From positions 1 through 20,401 of the IMG/VR virus record IMGVR_UViG_3300047379_000384: a DNA stretch of 20,401 nucleotides, one strand, 5' to 3'. Below are positions 1 to 6,972 of the stretch, one piece after another; positions within the stretch are counted from its first letter, which is position 1; every line of letters starts with the position of its first letter. The notes beneath the pieces were generated by a model. The model was not told where the DNA came from. It did no database searches and was given only the letters and a program-made list of their open reading frames with translations. Source of the DNA: a virus. A program made the translations under genes and the position numbers.

Positions 1-11
1 ATCAGAATGCC

Positions 12-46
12 TCAAAATGCACAACTTATTGATTATCAATGATTTA
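12..46 (-). promoter_or_regulatory. Box-1-type upstream element at window edge
   Basis: Read on the minus strand from 46, this begins with the stop codon of the adjacent gene and continues as TAAATCATTGATAATCAATA, ending in an ATTTTG stretch. It matches the distal box found upstream of three promoters at 13183, 15501 and 15926. The core ATTGATAATCAAT is a perfect palindrome. In those three cases a second box follows 57 nt later and a -35 element another 31 nt on, which here would fall outside the window. The role as a regulatory box is inferred from the repeats. Confidence 0.45.
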
Positions 47-976
47 GATACTTTTCAATGAAAAATCGATAGCACGGGCGGCTTCAAGGTTCAGAGGTCG
101 ATTCTTATACCATCCTCCGGTATCATTGTCGATCTCTTTGCAGAGTTTCGAGACCTCTTCGGGTGTAATCGGATACTGTGCTCTCATTGCTTTAGATGAA
201 ATAGATACCATGATTTGAAACATCTTATGATACCAACCAGAGTCTGATATATTCCTGTATTCAAGAACTAGTTGTTTATTAACAAATGGACAATCACGAT
301 AAGAAGCCCAAGTGAAATTTGAGTTTGTCAATTTGGTTTTCTTATATTCGGCAATCTTTTCACGAATTGCGGATGGCATCTTATCTTCGAATGAATTTCT
401 AAATCCACCCACAAACTCATGTCTTTCCATCAATTCATTGGGATTGATTCTATCTGCTTTATTTGTAAATATGAAATTATGCGCATTAGGATATTTTGCA
501 GGAACATAATACATTCTACTCACATCTTTTGTCTGAGCATCTCCGACCGAACCGAACTCGTGATTCAGAGCATACCAAAAGTGTCGCAACTTATCTGCTG
601 GAACAGATTCCGTCAATGGGAGAACCATACGAAACTTTGGCTTCTCTTTTGTAGAAGATGCAGATGAATAACAAATGAAATAGTTCTTCTTGAATTTCTC
701 AATCGTTTCTTCAAAGGTACCTTCGTAGTCATCAACATCTAGAGCAGCCCAGCCATTCCATTGTATGACATTAGCATTTGATCTTGTTGTGTCTTTATGG
801 AATGTTGAAGGTGTGATCAATGCTGAGCCTGGCTTTCTTTCACCCTTCTTTGGTTTGTAACCGGGTTGGCTACTCAATTCATAAAGCAACTTTTCAAAAG
901 ACTCAAGAGTATCGAACTTCATCGTTCGATGTGTCTTATTATCAAATATATTTTTGAATATGGTGAGAGAAAACAT
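44..976 (-). CDS. Primase-polymerase-like (AEP superfamily) domain protein
   Basis: This 310-residue protein resembles the archaeo-eukaryotic primase-like domain of phage and plasmid replication proteins. Visible features are an acidic pair in an ALDVDD motif (residues 78-83), a YSSASS segment (103-108) followed by the strand RMVLPL (116-121), and TKDVSRMYYVP (149-159). These could be the DxD, second and third catalytic motifs. The C-terminal third (about 225-310) is helical and has no motif I recognise. The start at 976 shares one base with the upstream stop (TAATG), so it is translationally coupled; a second Met at residue 19 is a less likely start. No helicase motif is present. It may act in priming or DNA synthesis, but the family call rests on motif pattern alone. 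Confidence 0.5.
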   Translation of the reverse strand: MFSLTIFKNIFDNKTHRTMKFDTLESFEKLLYELSSQPGYKPKKGERKPGSALITPSTFHKDTTRSNANVIQWNGWAALDVDDYEGTFEETIEKFKKNYFICYSSASSTKEKPKFRMVLPLTESVPADKLRHFWYALNHEFGSVGDAQTKDVSRMYYVPAKYPNAHNFIFTNKADRINPNELMERHEFVGGFRNSFEDKMPSAIREKIAEYKKTKLTNSNFTWASYRDCPFVNKQLVLEYRNISDSGWYHKMFQIMVSISSKAMRAQYPITPEEVSKLCKEIDNDTGGWYKNRPLNLEAARAIDFSLKSI

Positions 977-1140
977 TATTCAAAGAATTCATCCAGACCT
1001 TGCTGTGGCTTTTTGTATTTGATTTTTACTCTAGGTCTTAGAGAAGAACTGGCCTTACGCACAAAATGTTTGATGCCAATCTTCTTGCCGAATTCAATCA
1101 TAGAATTTTCATCTGGAAATCTAACTATTACTGTTCTCAT
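976..1140 (-). CDS. Small hypothetical protein (54 aa)
   Basis: A 54-codon frame starts with MRTVIVRFPDE and ends with EFFE. It overlaps the upstream gene by ATGA-type coupling (start within its stop region at 1137-1140) and the downstream gene by TAATG at 976, which is strong support for a real gene. It has a short beta-type N-terminus with FPDENSMIEFGKKIG, then a basic middle (KKPQ, RPRVK) and an acidic end. The first 20 residues resemble the FETDEDLQDF segment of the neighbouring upstream protein, so the two may share a fold. Function is unknown. Confidence 0.65.
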   Translation of the reverse strand: MRTVIVRFPDENSMIEFGKKIGIKHFVRKASSSLRPRVKIKYKKPQQGLDEFFE

Positions 1141-1421
1141 ACTTCACCCTCCTCAAAGTAACGATGGTCTACATCTTTGCCGTATGGGAAATCTGGATAC
1201 CATATTGCTTTTGTTTTATCTTTTATTTCTAAATTAGTCTTTTCTATAAAATCCTGCAAATCTTCATCTGTTTCAAAACTGAATTCGGCAGTCGAATGAG
1301 CATAATCTTGATGTGAATATTCAGGCATACCCCACCATCCATGAAATGTGTTTTCGATGCCTTCTGATCTATCAAAGATATTATTCTCTGTGTCATTTGT
1401 ATTTCTTACACTCTTTTTCAT
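1137..1421 (-). CDS. Conserved phage hypothetical protein (WWGMPEY motif)
   Basis: This 94-residue protein contains the segment FHGWWGMPEYSHQDYA, then a strand-rich part with FSFETDEDLQDFIEKTN, and KTKAIWYPDFPYG near the end. I recall this order (W-MPE-Y, an F-E-x-E-D-F stretch, then K-T-K-x-IWYP) from small proteins of many phages, with no assigned function. The ATG at 1421 is preferred over an upstream TTG because it overlaps the previous gene's stop as ATGA. It lies in a coupled run with the glycosyltransferase upstream and two genes downstream, so it is probably co-expressed with them. Confidence 0.7.
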   Translation of the reverse strand: MKKSVRNTNDTENNIFDRSEGIENTFHGWWGMPEYSHQDYAHSTAEFSFETDEDLQDFIEKTNLEIKDKTKAIWYPDFPYGKDVDHRYFEEGEV

Positions 1422-2359
1422 ACCCAATATTTTTCTATTTCGATTGTTTCTTCTGGTGTTGGCTTTCTGTATTCCATACCATAATTATTATTACCCATAA
1501 CTGGCACAATATGATCTTTGTAAACTGGCTTCTGATTGAATGAAGAGTAGTCCACTTGATGGTGCCATCGATTGAATTTCTTTGTGATGGTCGTTACATC
1601 TGGATGCTGATCTCGAAGAGATTTCGCAAACTCATATCGGTCATCATATTCTTTGTCATCAGAGTTGAAATTATAAACCTCTTCAGTATTACCACCCTTC
1701 ATAGAAAGTGTCGTAATTTTCCCACACAAGAAAGCATTGAATAACATTGTACAGTGTTTATCTTTCAAGATTCGTAATGATAGATCGGTATCTTCATTAT
1801 ATCGACCTCTCCATCTATAGTCAATATCATTAGATAGAAGAATGCAACTGTAGATGCGAGAATTGAGATAATAGGGCTTTTTATAAAGCATGGCTTCAGA
1901 TGGGACAACAAAGTATGTATAATTCATACCAGCCATCTTAACATTCTTATATCGATCAACAAAATCCTCTGCTGCCGCAAATGTAGCACCAGTATTTACC
2001 CTGCGCCTACGATTCTTATTGAATCGAAAGAATTCACGAATATTATCATCTAGAATCCAATGTCGTTCATGTCCTTCTTTGATTGAATGTTCCCAAACAA
2101 AATTACGAGCTGGAATTGAGCCACCAAGTAGTCCAGTAACTTCACATCTCTTTGCATATTTAGGATTGTCTCTGAAATCTGTTGGTAAGGTCAATATCTT
2201 TTCAGCAGGAATATTTTTATTGTAATCAGCGAATTCTGATTCTTCAATAACAACACGGTATGGAACATTCATCATATCAAGAGCCCTTGATGTGAATCGA
2301 GTATCTGCTCTTCCCTTAGAAATTATATAAATTGGATAGCGTGGATTGTAATTAGACAT
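1418..2359 (-). CDS. TET-associated glycosyltransferase-like protein (TAGT)
   Basis: This 313-residue GT-A-type enzyme matches my memory of the TET-associated glycosyltransferase family. It starts with YPIYIISKGRADTR (8-21). The central block is GGSIPARNFVWEHS (79-92), then HERHWILDDNI (97-107) with the acidic DD expected to bind metal and nucleotide-sugar. Next come AGMNYTYF (143-150), YLNSRIYSCIL (164-174) and the strongly family-like RWRGRYNEDTDLSLR (182-196), then SMKGGNTEE (219-227). Known members are phage proteins predicted to add sugars to hydroxymethylated pyrimidines made by TET/JBP dioxygenases. No dioxygenase is visible here, so the substrate is inferred. It has its own promoter and no Shine-Dalgarno. 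Confidence 0.75.
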   Translation of the reverse strand: MSNYNPRYPIYIISKGRADTRFTSRALDMMNVPYRVVIEESEFADYNKNIPAEKILTLPTDFRDNPKYAKRCEVTGLLGGSIPARNFVWEHSIKEGHERHWILDDNIREFFRFNKNRRRRVNTGATFAAAEDFVDRYKNVKMAGMNYTYFVVPSEAMLYKKPYYLNSRIYSCILLSNDIDYRWRGRYNEDTDLSLRILKDKHCTMLFNAFLCGKITTLSMKGGNTEEVYNFNSDDKEYDDRYEFAKSLRDQHPDVTTITKKFNRWHHQVDYSSFNQKPVYKDHIVPVMGNNNYGMEYRKPTPEETIEIEKYWV

Positions 2360-2394
2360 GGTATTATATTATATTATATTCTGAATTATGTCAA
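2360..2394 (-). promoter_or_regulatory. Predicted sigma70-like promoter for the TAGT gene
   Basis: The -35 TTGACA is at 2389-2394 and TATAAT at 2368-2373, spaced 15 bp. Overlapping TATAAT copies allow other registers. Only 8 nt separate this -10 from the ATG. Confidence 0.55.
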
Positions 2395-2396
2395 TA

Positions 2397-3245
2397 TTAT
2401 TTGAAGTGGTTCTCTAATGAGTTGATTTGGGAATCTTTATATGCTTGATTCCAACGGATTGATCGCTTGCCGTAGTTACGAAAGCCTCCTGGCACCCTCT
2501 TACCATTTTCATCATACAGAATCTTGAAGTATTTAGGGTATAGTGATTGAATGAATTTGTGATCATTATGAACCCGGTCAAATGCAAGGTTGTCCCAGAT
2601 TGCGGATTCCTCTTTGGGGCTAGCAATACTTTGATTGCCAAACAAGAATTCTCCACTACGCCTAGTTTTATATCCGCGAGTGAGTAATCCTAATAGAAGT
2701 AAATCATCTTGTGCTGTACGAACTTTAGTAAGTTGCATATCATCTAGATCATCCGCAAAGTGTGTTCCATTGAACCAGTATGTATTACATACAGAACTAT
2801 TATCATTGTAATGTTTTGTATTTGGCGGTGTAGAGGATAAACCACACCCACACACAGTAAAACCTTCATCCAACCAATTCTGCATGACATCAAACATTTC
2901 TCTAACATCATCTTCATTACATTTTCTTGATGACTTCTCCATGTTAGAATTTCCAGTCCAATACTTTGCATTACGTCTAACAAAGAACATATCATCATCG
3001 AACATACAGTATTGCATATTCTTCCCTGCTTCGTAAATGAATCGGCGGGTGTTTGATAATGGATTCTTACTATCCAATGTAATTTCTTTAGGAAGAACCA
3101 AATACTCGGCATCGTATTCATACTGGTCTCTCTCCCATTCTTGAACTACAAATACTACCTTAGATTGTAACTCTTTTGGAAGACAGTTATAAGTGATCTG
3201 CCGATCTACTCGACATACAGTTGGTATGAATATTTTCTCAATCAT
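2397..3245 (-). CDS. GT-A-type glycosyltransferase-like protein
   Basis: This 282-residue protein has the layout of a small GT-A nucleotide-sugar transferase. The N-terminal strand IEKIFIPTVCRVDR (2-15) is followed by VVFVVQEWERDQY (30-42) and LVLPKE (49-54). A basic turn NTRRFIYEAG (65-74) then leads to QYCMFDDDMFFVRR (78-91), where DDD is the likely metal-binding motif. The middle has a Cys/Trp-rich segment and the C-terminus a basic NYGKRSIRWNQAYKD stretch. The order of blocks parallels the TAGT-like gene immediately downstream, so both may act in DNA or glycan modification. Its start is 2 nt after the polymerase stop. Its substrate cannot be read from sequence. Confidence 0.6.
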   Translation of the reverse strand: MIEKIFIPTVCRVDRQITYNCLPKELQSKVVFVVQEWERDQYEYDAEYLVLPKEITLDSKNPLSNTRRFIYEAGKNMQYCMFDDDMFFVRRNAKYWTGNSNMEKSSRKCNEDDVREMFDVMQNWLDEGFTVCGCGLSSTPPNTKHYNDNSSVCNTYWFNGTHFADDLDDMQLTKVRTAQDDLLLLGLLTRGYKTRRSGEFLFGNQSIASPKEESAIWDNLAFDRVHNDHKFIQSLYPKYFKILYDENGKRVPGGFRNYGKRSIRWNQAYKDSQINSLENHFK

Positions 3246-3246
3246 A

Positions 3247-5838
3247 TTAGCAAAAGAAATCTTGTAGAGAAACTACTTTCTCATCAGTCCAGTTCAGTGT
3301 TTTTAGTATCATGTTAATAGGCTCAATGAATGTTTTTTGGAATTGTAATTCATAGTCAATATACTTTTCCAATTTCAATTCATGTGGAAAGGCATCTTTG
3401 AAGCCAAAGATATTCTCACGGATTGGATTTGGTGTCAGCATATAGATGTATTTCATATTGTCTCCATTATATATGAGTTCGTAATTATTGTCAATGCCGT
3501 TCTTCTTTACATGGTGATTGAAAAGAAGAGAAGCCCTCACATGCATTGGTGTTCCTTTGTCATATATTGATTCACGATTCCGCCACTTGTTCACATCGGA
3601 AACTTTACGTGGAGATGCGATTTCTTCTGGTCTTGAATTTAGGAAATGCTCTTTGAAAAGTGCGATAGCCTCTTGAGTCTTTTCCTCACTACCAGTCATA
3701 ATCACCTTGAAGATTTCTTTCATCGCCGTGCGATTCATTTGAGGTGTAGAAGATTTGATTGCTTCGATACCCATCATCTTGATCTTAGGCTCTGCGTATT
3801 GCACACCTTCATTGTTGTGGACATTGAGAATGTATCTTTTCTTTGCTGTCCAAATGCCACGATCAGCAATGGCTTCTCTTTTCATAACCATGCGGTTTGT
3901 AAATGCATTAGACATATCTGCAAATCTTTCGAAGGCTCGATTCAATGCTGGCTCAATCACACGATCGCCAAATTCATCAAGGAACTTCACAGGATTCTTT
4001 GGCTTGAATTTATCGATAACATCTTGTGCAGTAATATACACGGAGTCAGTATCAATAGCAATAACACGATCCTTGGTCTTATCTTCGCCAAGGAATTTCT
4101 TTATCTCTTCATTAACTGCTTTCTCTGCCCATTGAATGACACACTGTCCGGTCAGAGTAACACCTTCAGCAACCTGTGGATCATAGTATCGAAAATACTT
4201 GTTTGCCATGGCACCATAAAGAGAGTTGAGAAGAATCTTTACAGCAGTCTGCTGTGTCTCATTTCTCATCACCTGGCTCACAAGAGATTTGTTCTTGGGG
4301 TCTTTCTCTAATTGTTTCTTTCCTTCAATCATTCTATCCTTGATCTCGACACGCATTGAATAAAGTTCTTCAACGATCTCTGGAATGATTCCTTTCTTAT
4401 CTCTTCGATACACCGAACCATTACCTGCTCGACATAAATCGATATCTGTTGGGAAAGATTCTTCTTTCAAGATTCTGTTGGGAAAAACATTGTCCACATG
4501 AGAGTGTGGCACCAATGTCTCGGGCGACATATTGTTTTGGATAATGATGTTTGGATATAGGGAGTTAAGGTCGAAAGACATCACCCATTCACTCATTCCT
4601 TTTCTCACCTCTTTCACATAGCCGCCGGCAATGGCTCTTTCTTTTCCTCGATGTCCTTCCATCTTACCATTCGACCATTCGAAGTTTACCACATCAGCAC
4701 CATAGATAGGATAGTCAGATGGGTTGAGTTTTAGTAAGGTTGGAACCGTCCTTGATCTCATTAGTCTGCGATAAATGATTGTATCCCATATGCCAACCGT
4801 TCCAAGAGTTTGTGCATAATTTACACCACCAAGATAAGCCGTGGTCATCACCAGATTAATCAGACCAAGTTTCTCTTCGAGTCTTTCGATCAATTCGACA
4901 TCCTTGATGTTGTAATCGACATACTTTTGAAAATCTGCATCGTACAAATCTCTCAAGGAACCAATCTCGCTATAATCAAGTTTTCGGTCATTCAGAACCA
5001 CATGCGCGATATGATCCAGTTTGTATGATTCTTGTGTTCCATAAGCATACGCAAACTTTTTGAAAAGAGCCATGTAGTCAAGGTTTGGAATACCAACGAT
5101 GTTCAATGTCTTTTGTTCTCTATCGAACACCTTGACAGAATTTTCATTCACTTGTCCCCAAGGCGAGAATTTTTTCATTACACTATCTCCAAGTATCTTT
5201 TGAACACGAGACAGAAGATAAGGCACATCAAAGAATTCAGTATTCCAACCCGTAATCACATCGGGTGTATTCTCTGGATCAGACCAGTAGTCAATGAAGT
5301 CAAGTAACATACCTTCTTCATTGTCGAATTGTTTGTATTCTGTTTTTAGACCGAGTTCAGATTCTTCGGCATCATAAGGTTTCATACCCCAAACCCGATA
5401 GAAATCTTCCTTAGATGATTTGTATGCAACAGTTAAGATTTGGTTTGTTGGATTGTCCGAATCTGGAAAACCATCACCATATTCAGTCTCGATATCGAAA
5501 CTACCAATATTAACGAATTCTTTATTGAAACGAATTGCGCCAGGAAACTGAGTCTGAATGAAAGATGTTATGTGATTGGAATTACCAAAGAGTCGGTAAT
5601 CTCTAACACCAGAATACATCTTCTCATATTCGCCAGCCTGTTTGATATCTGGAAATGTCATTGGAGCCAACTTCGTACCATCGAGGCTCTTATGTGTTGA
5701 ATTGCCGTCTTTGGCTTCGGCATAGTATGTTGGCTTGAACTTGATCTTTTGTTGAATTCTTTTCCCAAAATCATCGTAGCCGCGATACATAATAAAGTTA
5801 CCTCTTTTCGAGATAGATGTATAAAACCCTGAAATCAT
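3247..5838 (-). CDS. 43: DNA polymerase, family B (T4 gp43-like)
   Basis: This 863-residue replicative polymerase has both expected activities. The 3'-5' exonuclease shows Exo I in SFDIETEYG (D115, E117), Exo II in ITGWNTEFFDVPYL (D204) and Exo III in YNIKD (Y309, D313). The polymerase domain shows motif A, SFDLNSLYPN (421-430, D423), motif B, KILLNSLYG (534-542), and motif C, DTDSVY (596-601). T4 gp43 is 898 residues, so the length is normal and no intein or split is seen. The N-terminus GFYTSISKRGN aligns with the start of T4 gp43, which supports ATG 5838. A promoter lies 7 nt upstream with no Shine-Dalgarno. The two glycosyltransferases follow closely downstream. Confidence 0.97.
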   Translation of the reverse strand: MISGFYTSISKRGNFIMYRGYDDFGKRIQQKIKFKPTYYAEAKDGNSTHKSLDGTKLAPMTFPDIKQAGEYEKMYSGVRDYRLFGNSNHITSFIQTQFPGAIRFNKEFVNIGSFDIETEYGDGFPDSDNPTNQILTVAYKSSKEDFYRVWGMKPYDAEESELGLKTEYKQFDNEEGMLLDFIDYWSDPENTPDVITGWNTEFFDVPYLLSRVQKILGDSVMKKFSPWGQVNENSVKVFDREQKTLNIVGIPNLDYMALFKKFAYAYGTQESYKLDHIAHVVLNDRKLDYSEIGSLRDLYDADFQKYVDYNIKDVELIERLEEKLGLINLVMTTAYLGGVNYAQTLGTVGIWDTIIYRRLMRSRTVPTLLKLNPSDYPIYGADVVNFEWSNGKMEGHRGKERAIAGGYVKEVRKGMSEWVMSFDLNSLYPNIIIQNNMSPETLVPHSHVDNVFPNRILKEESFPTDIDLCRAGNGSVYRRDKKGIIPEIVEELYSMRVEIKDRMIEGKKQLEKDPKNKSLVSQVMRNETQQTAVKILLNSLYGAMANKYFRYYDPQVAEGVTLTGQCVIQWAEKAVNEEIKKFLGEDKTKDRVIAIDTDSVYITAQDVIDKFKPKNPVKFLDEFGDRVIEPALNRAFERFADMSNAFTNRMVMKREAIADRGIWTAKKRYILNVHNNEGVQYAEPKIKMMGIEAIKSSTPQMNRTAMKEIFKVIMTGSEEKTQEAIALFKEHFLNSRPEEIASPRKVSDVNKWRNRESIYDKGTPMHVRASLLFNHHVKKNGIDNNYELIYNGDNMKYIYMLTPNPIRENIFGFKDAFPHELKLEKYIDYELQFQKTFIEPINMILKTLNWTDEKVVSLQDFFC

Positions 5839-5873
5839 GTATATGATTATATCAAATTATAGAAGTTTGTAAA
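5839..5873 (-). promoter_or_regulatory. Predicted sigma70-like promoter for gp43
   Basis: TTTACA at 5868-5873 and TATAAT at 5846-5851 are separated by 16 bp. Seven nt lie between the -10 and the ATG, so the transcript should start at or one base before the start codon. Confidence 0.75.
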
Positions 5874-5878
5874 GCCTG

Positions 5879-5924
5879 AAATGAAAGAAAGAAACCCCTT
5901 ATCAAATAATGACAAGGGGTTTCT
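5879..5924 (-). terminator. Rho-independent terminator upstream of gp43
   Basis: On the minus strand AGAAACCCCTT pairs with AAGGGGTTTCT. The stem extends through a G-U and three more pairs to a 5-nt loop (arms 5910-5924 and 5890-5904). It is followed by a U-rich tail (TTTCTTTCTTTC). The mismatch on the plus strand becomes a G-U pair only in minus-strand RNA, which fits termination of the genes to the right before the gp43 promoter. Confidence 0.85.
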
Positions 5925-5934
5925 GCATTTAATA

Positions 5935-6174
5935 CTATCCGTTGCTCACGAACTCATTGAGTTCTCGGGCTTTGATGATTATATCTTTCTCACTAGGAAA
6001 TGGCACAGGCTCATAAGGAGCTGGAAGCTCTGATTCAGTTTCCATTGCACGTTGCATTTTCATATTATAGTGATCTTGTAATGCAAAATTCTTCGCATTC
6101 CATGCTTCATATAGTAAATCCTTTGCCATTTGAAGAATTTCAAGGCGGATTTCGTATGGGTTTTTATCGCTCAT
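5935..6174 (-). CDS. Small conserved hypothetical protein upstream of gp43
   Basis: This 79-residue protein starts MSDKNPYEIRLEILQMAKDL. It is predicted to be mostly helical, with an amphipathic N-terminal half and a proline-rich break (ELPAPYEPVPFPSEK, about 48-62) before a final helix. I recall similar short proteins next to the polymerase gene in marine T4-like phages, but no function is known to me. It is bracketed by two terminator-like hairpins (5879-5924 and 6202-6228), so it is likely its own short transcript. No Shine-Dalgarno and no convincing promoter is visible; a CATAAT about 17 nt before the ATG is a weak candidate -10. Confidence 0.75.
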   Translation of the reverse strand: MSDKNPYEIRLEILQMAKDLLYEAWNAKNFALQDHYNMKMQRAMETESELPAPYEPVPFPSEKDIIIKARELNEFVSNG

Positions 6175-6201
6175 TGTGTGTTTGTGTTTGTATTATGAAA
6201 T

Positions 6202-6228
6202 GATGGGGTGAGATAAGCCCACCCCATC
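6202..6228 (-). terminator. Hairpin terminator candidate
   Basis: A perfect 9-bp stem (GATGGGGTG with CACCCCATC) has a 9-nt loop and lies 10 nt after the stop of the 45-codon gene. The downstream tail on the minus strand is only weakly U-rich (ATTTCATAAT), so termination efficiency is uncertain. Confidence 0.6.
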
Positions 6229-6237
6229 GTTGTTTAT

Positions 6238-6375
6238 TTAGACAAAGACTTGTAGGTCACTCATCAATTTCACTGCTTCTTGTGGTTCACAATCGGAACC
6301 GGTGAAGAAGAATACATAGGCTGCATAGAGCACTGCTGCTCCGATGACCCATTTAATGATTGTTGTTTTTTTCAT
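6238..6375 (-). CDS. Small single-pass membrane protein (45 aa)
   Basis: This short frame (MKKTTIIKWVIGAAVLYAAY, ending in LQVFV) has a basic N-terminus. A hydrophobic stretch (about 6-25) is long enough to cross a membrane once, and a short polar tail containing SDCEPQE follows. The Cys at 29 is not in a lipobox context, so I read it as an N-terminal anchor rather than a lipoprotein. It fills the gap between hsp20 and a terminator hairpin, which supports a genuine gene. Neither a Shine-Dalgarno nor a clear promoter is present; a TATAAT lies only 1 nt from the ATG. Function is unknown. Confidence 0.6.
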   Translation of the reverse strand: MKKTTIIKWVIGAAVLYAAYVFFFTGSDCEPQEAVKLMSDLQVFV

Positions 6376-6428
6376 ATTATATTTTTTATTTTTGACATAG
6401 ATATTCACTACATCTTTGTTTGTTTGTT

Positions 6429-6881
6429 TTATTCAGATAGAAACTCTGGATCGGAAGACCCTTCACGAGTATTGTTTATCTTGAATGATTTTGGTTTCTT
6501 CTCTTCTGGAATATTCTTCTCAAGAAAAACTGAGAGAATACCATCAATGAGAGCAACCTCTTTCACTTCGATGTATTCACCGAGTGTGAAAGCTTTCTTG
6601 AACTTGCGTGTTGCGATGCCTTTATGAATATATTCTTTATCACCATTTAGATCAACATCCTTAGATGCGATGGTAAGAACATTTTCCTCTTGTTCAACGG
6701 TTAAATCTTTTTCGTTGAATCCAGCAACTGCGATAGCAATTTCAAATCGGTCATCATCATGCTTCACCACATTGTGGGGCGGATAACCAGATTGTTTTTC
6801 ATTTAATTTTTCGAGTCTATTAAACATAGAATCGAAACCGATAGTCCAGGTTTGACCTGGCCATGTATTTGTATTAGTCAT
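6429..6881 (-). CDS. hsp20: Small heat shock protein, Hsp20 family
   Basis: This 150-residue chaperone has the IbpA-like N-terminus (GFDSMFNRLEKL, 15-26) and YPPHNVVKHDDDRFEIAIAVAGF (33-55). The alpha-crystallin core ends with ALIDGILSVFLEK, the A-x-x-x-GxL motif. The C-terminal I-x-I-type anchor is replaced by PKSFKINN. Hsp20 proteins hold unfolding proteins; in T4-like cyanophages an hsp20 gene is common and has been linked to virion maturation or stress. Here it follows regA. It has a late promoter, an approximately 78-nt leader and a strong GGAGG 7 nt before the ATG, unlike most genes around it. Confidence 0.93.
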   Translation of the reverse strand: MTNTNTWPGQTWTIGFDSMFNRLEKLNEKQSGYPPHNVVKHDDDRFEIAIAVAGFNEKDLTVEQEENVLTIASKDVDLNGDKEYIHKGIATRKFKKAFTLGEYIEVKEVALIDGILSVFLEKNIPEEKKPKSFKINNTREGSSDPEFLSE

Positions 6882-6961
6882 TTATTTTCCTCCATTAGGC
6901 AGGTTATGTGTTGTGAGACCCTTACGGCATCTCGTTCAAGATCACGTCGTGTGACCTTGAA
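6882..6961 (-). promoter_or_regulatory. Structured hsp20 leader, candidate RNA thermometer
   Basis: Minus-strand RNA would first form an 11-bp hairpin (arms 6951-6961 and 6935-6945, 5-nt loop, one G-U). The Shine-Dalgarno GGAGG (6889-6893) is sequestered by CCUGCC (6898-6903) as a 5-bp stem with one bulged G (6900) and a UAAU loop. A short UGC opposite the Shine-Dalgarno with an unpaired G is the hallmark of ROSE thermometers of small heat shock genes. The pairing is seen; temperature control is inferred. Confidence 0.5.
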
Positions 6962-6964
6962 AGT

Positions 6965-6972
6965 TATTTATA
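6965..6972 (-). promoter_or_regulatory. T4-type late promoter for hsp20
   Basis: A perfect TATAAATA overlaps the regA stop codon (GTA TAA ATA). By T4 spacing, transcription would start near 6959, giving a leader of about 78 nt. gp55, encoded at 18892-19470, is the sigma factor that reads such boxes. Confidence 0.7.

Noticed and set aside
3646-4311. 221-codon plus-strand open frame opposite gp43
   Set aside because: It lies fully opposite the conserved polymerase motifs, has no promoter or ribosome site, and its protein is Cys/His/Phe-rich in the way antisense shadows are.
6935-6961. The 11-bp hairpin after regA as a rho-independent terminator
   Set aside because: No U-run follows it on the minus strand. 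It lies inside the transcript started at the late box, so a leader structure is the better reading.
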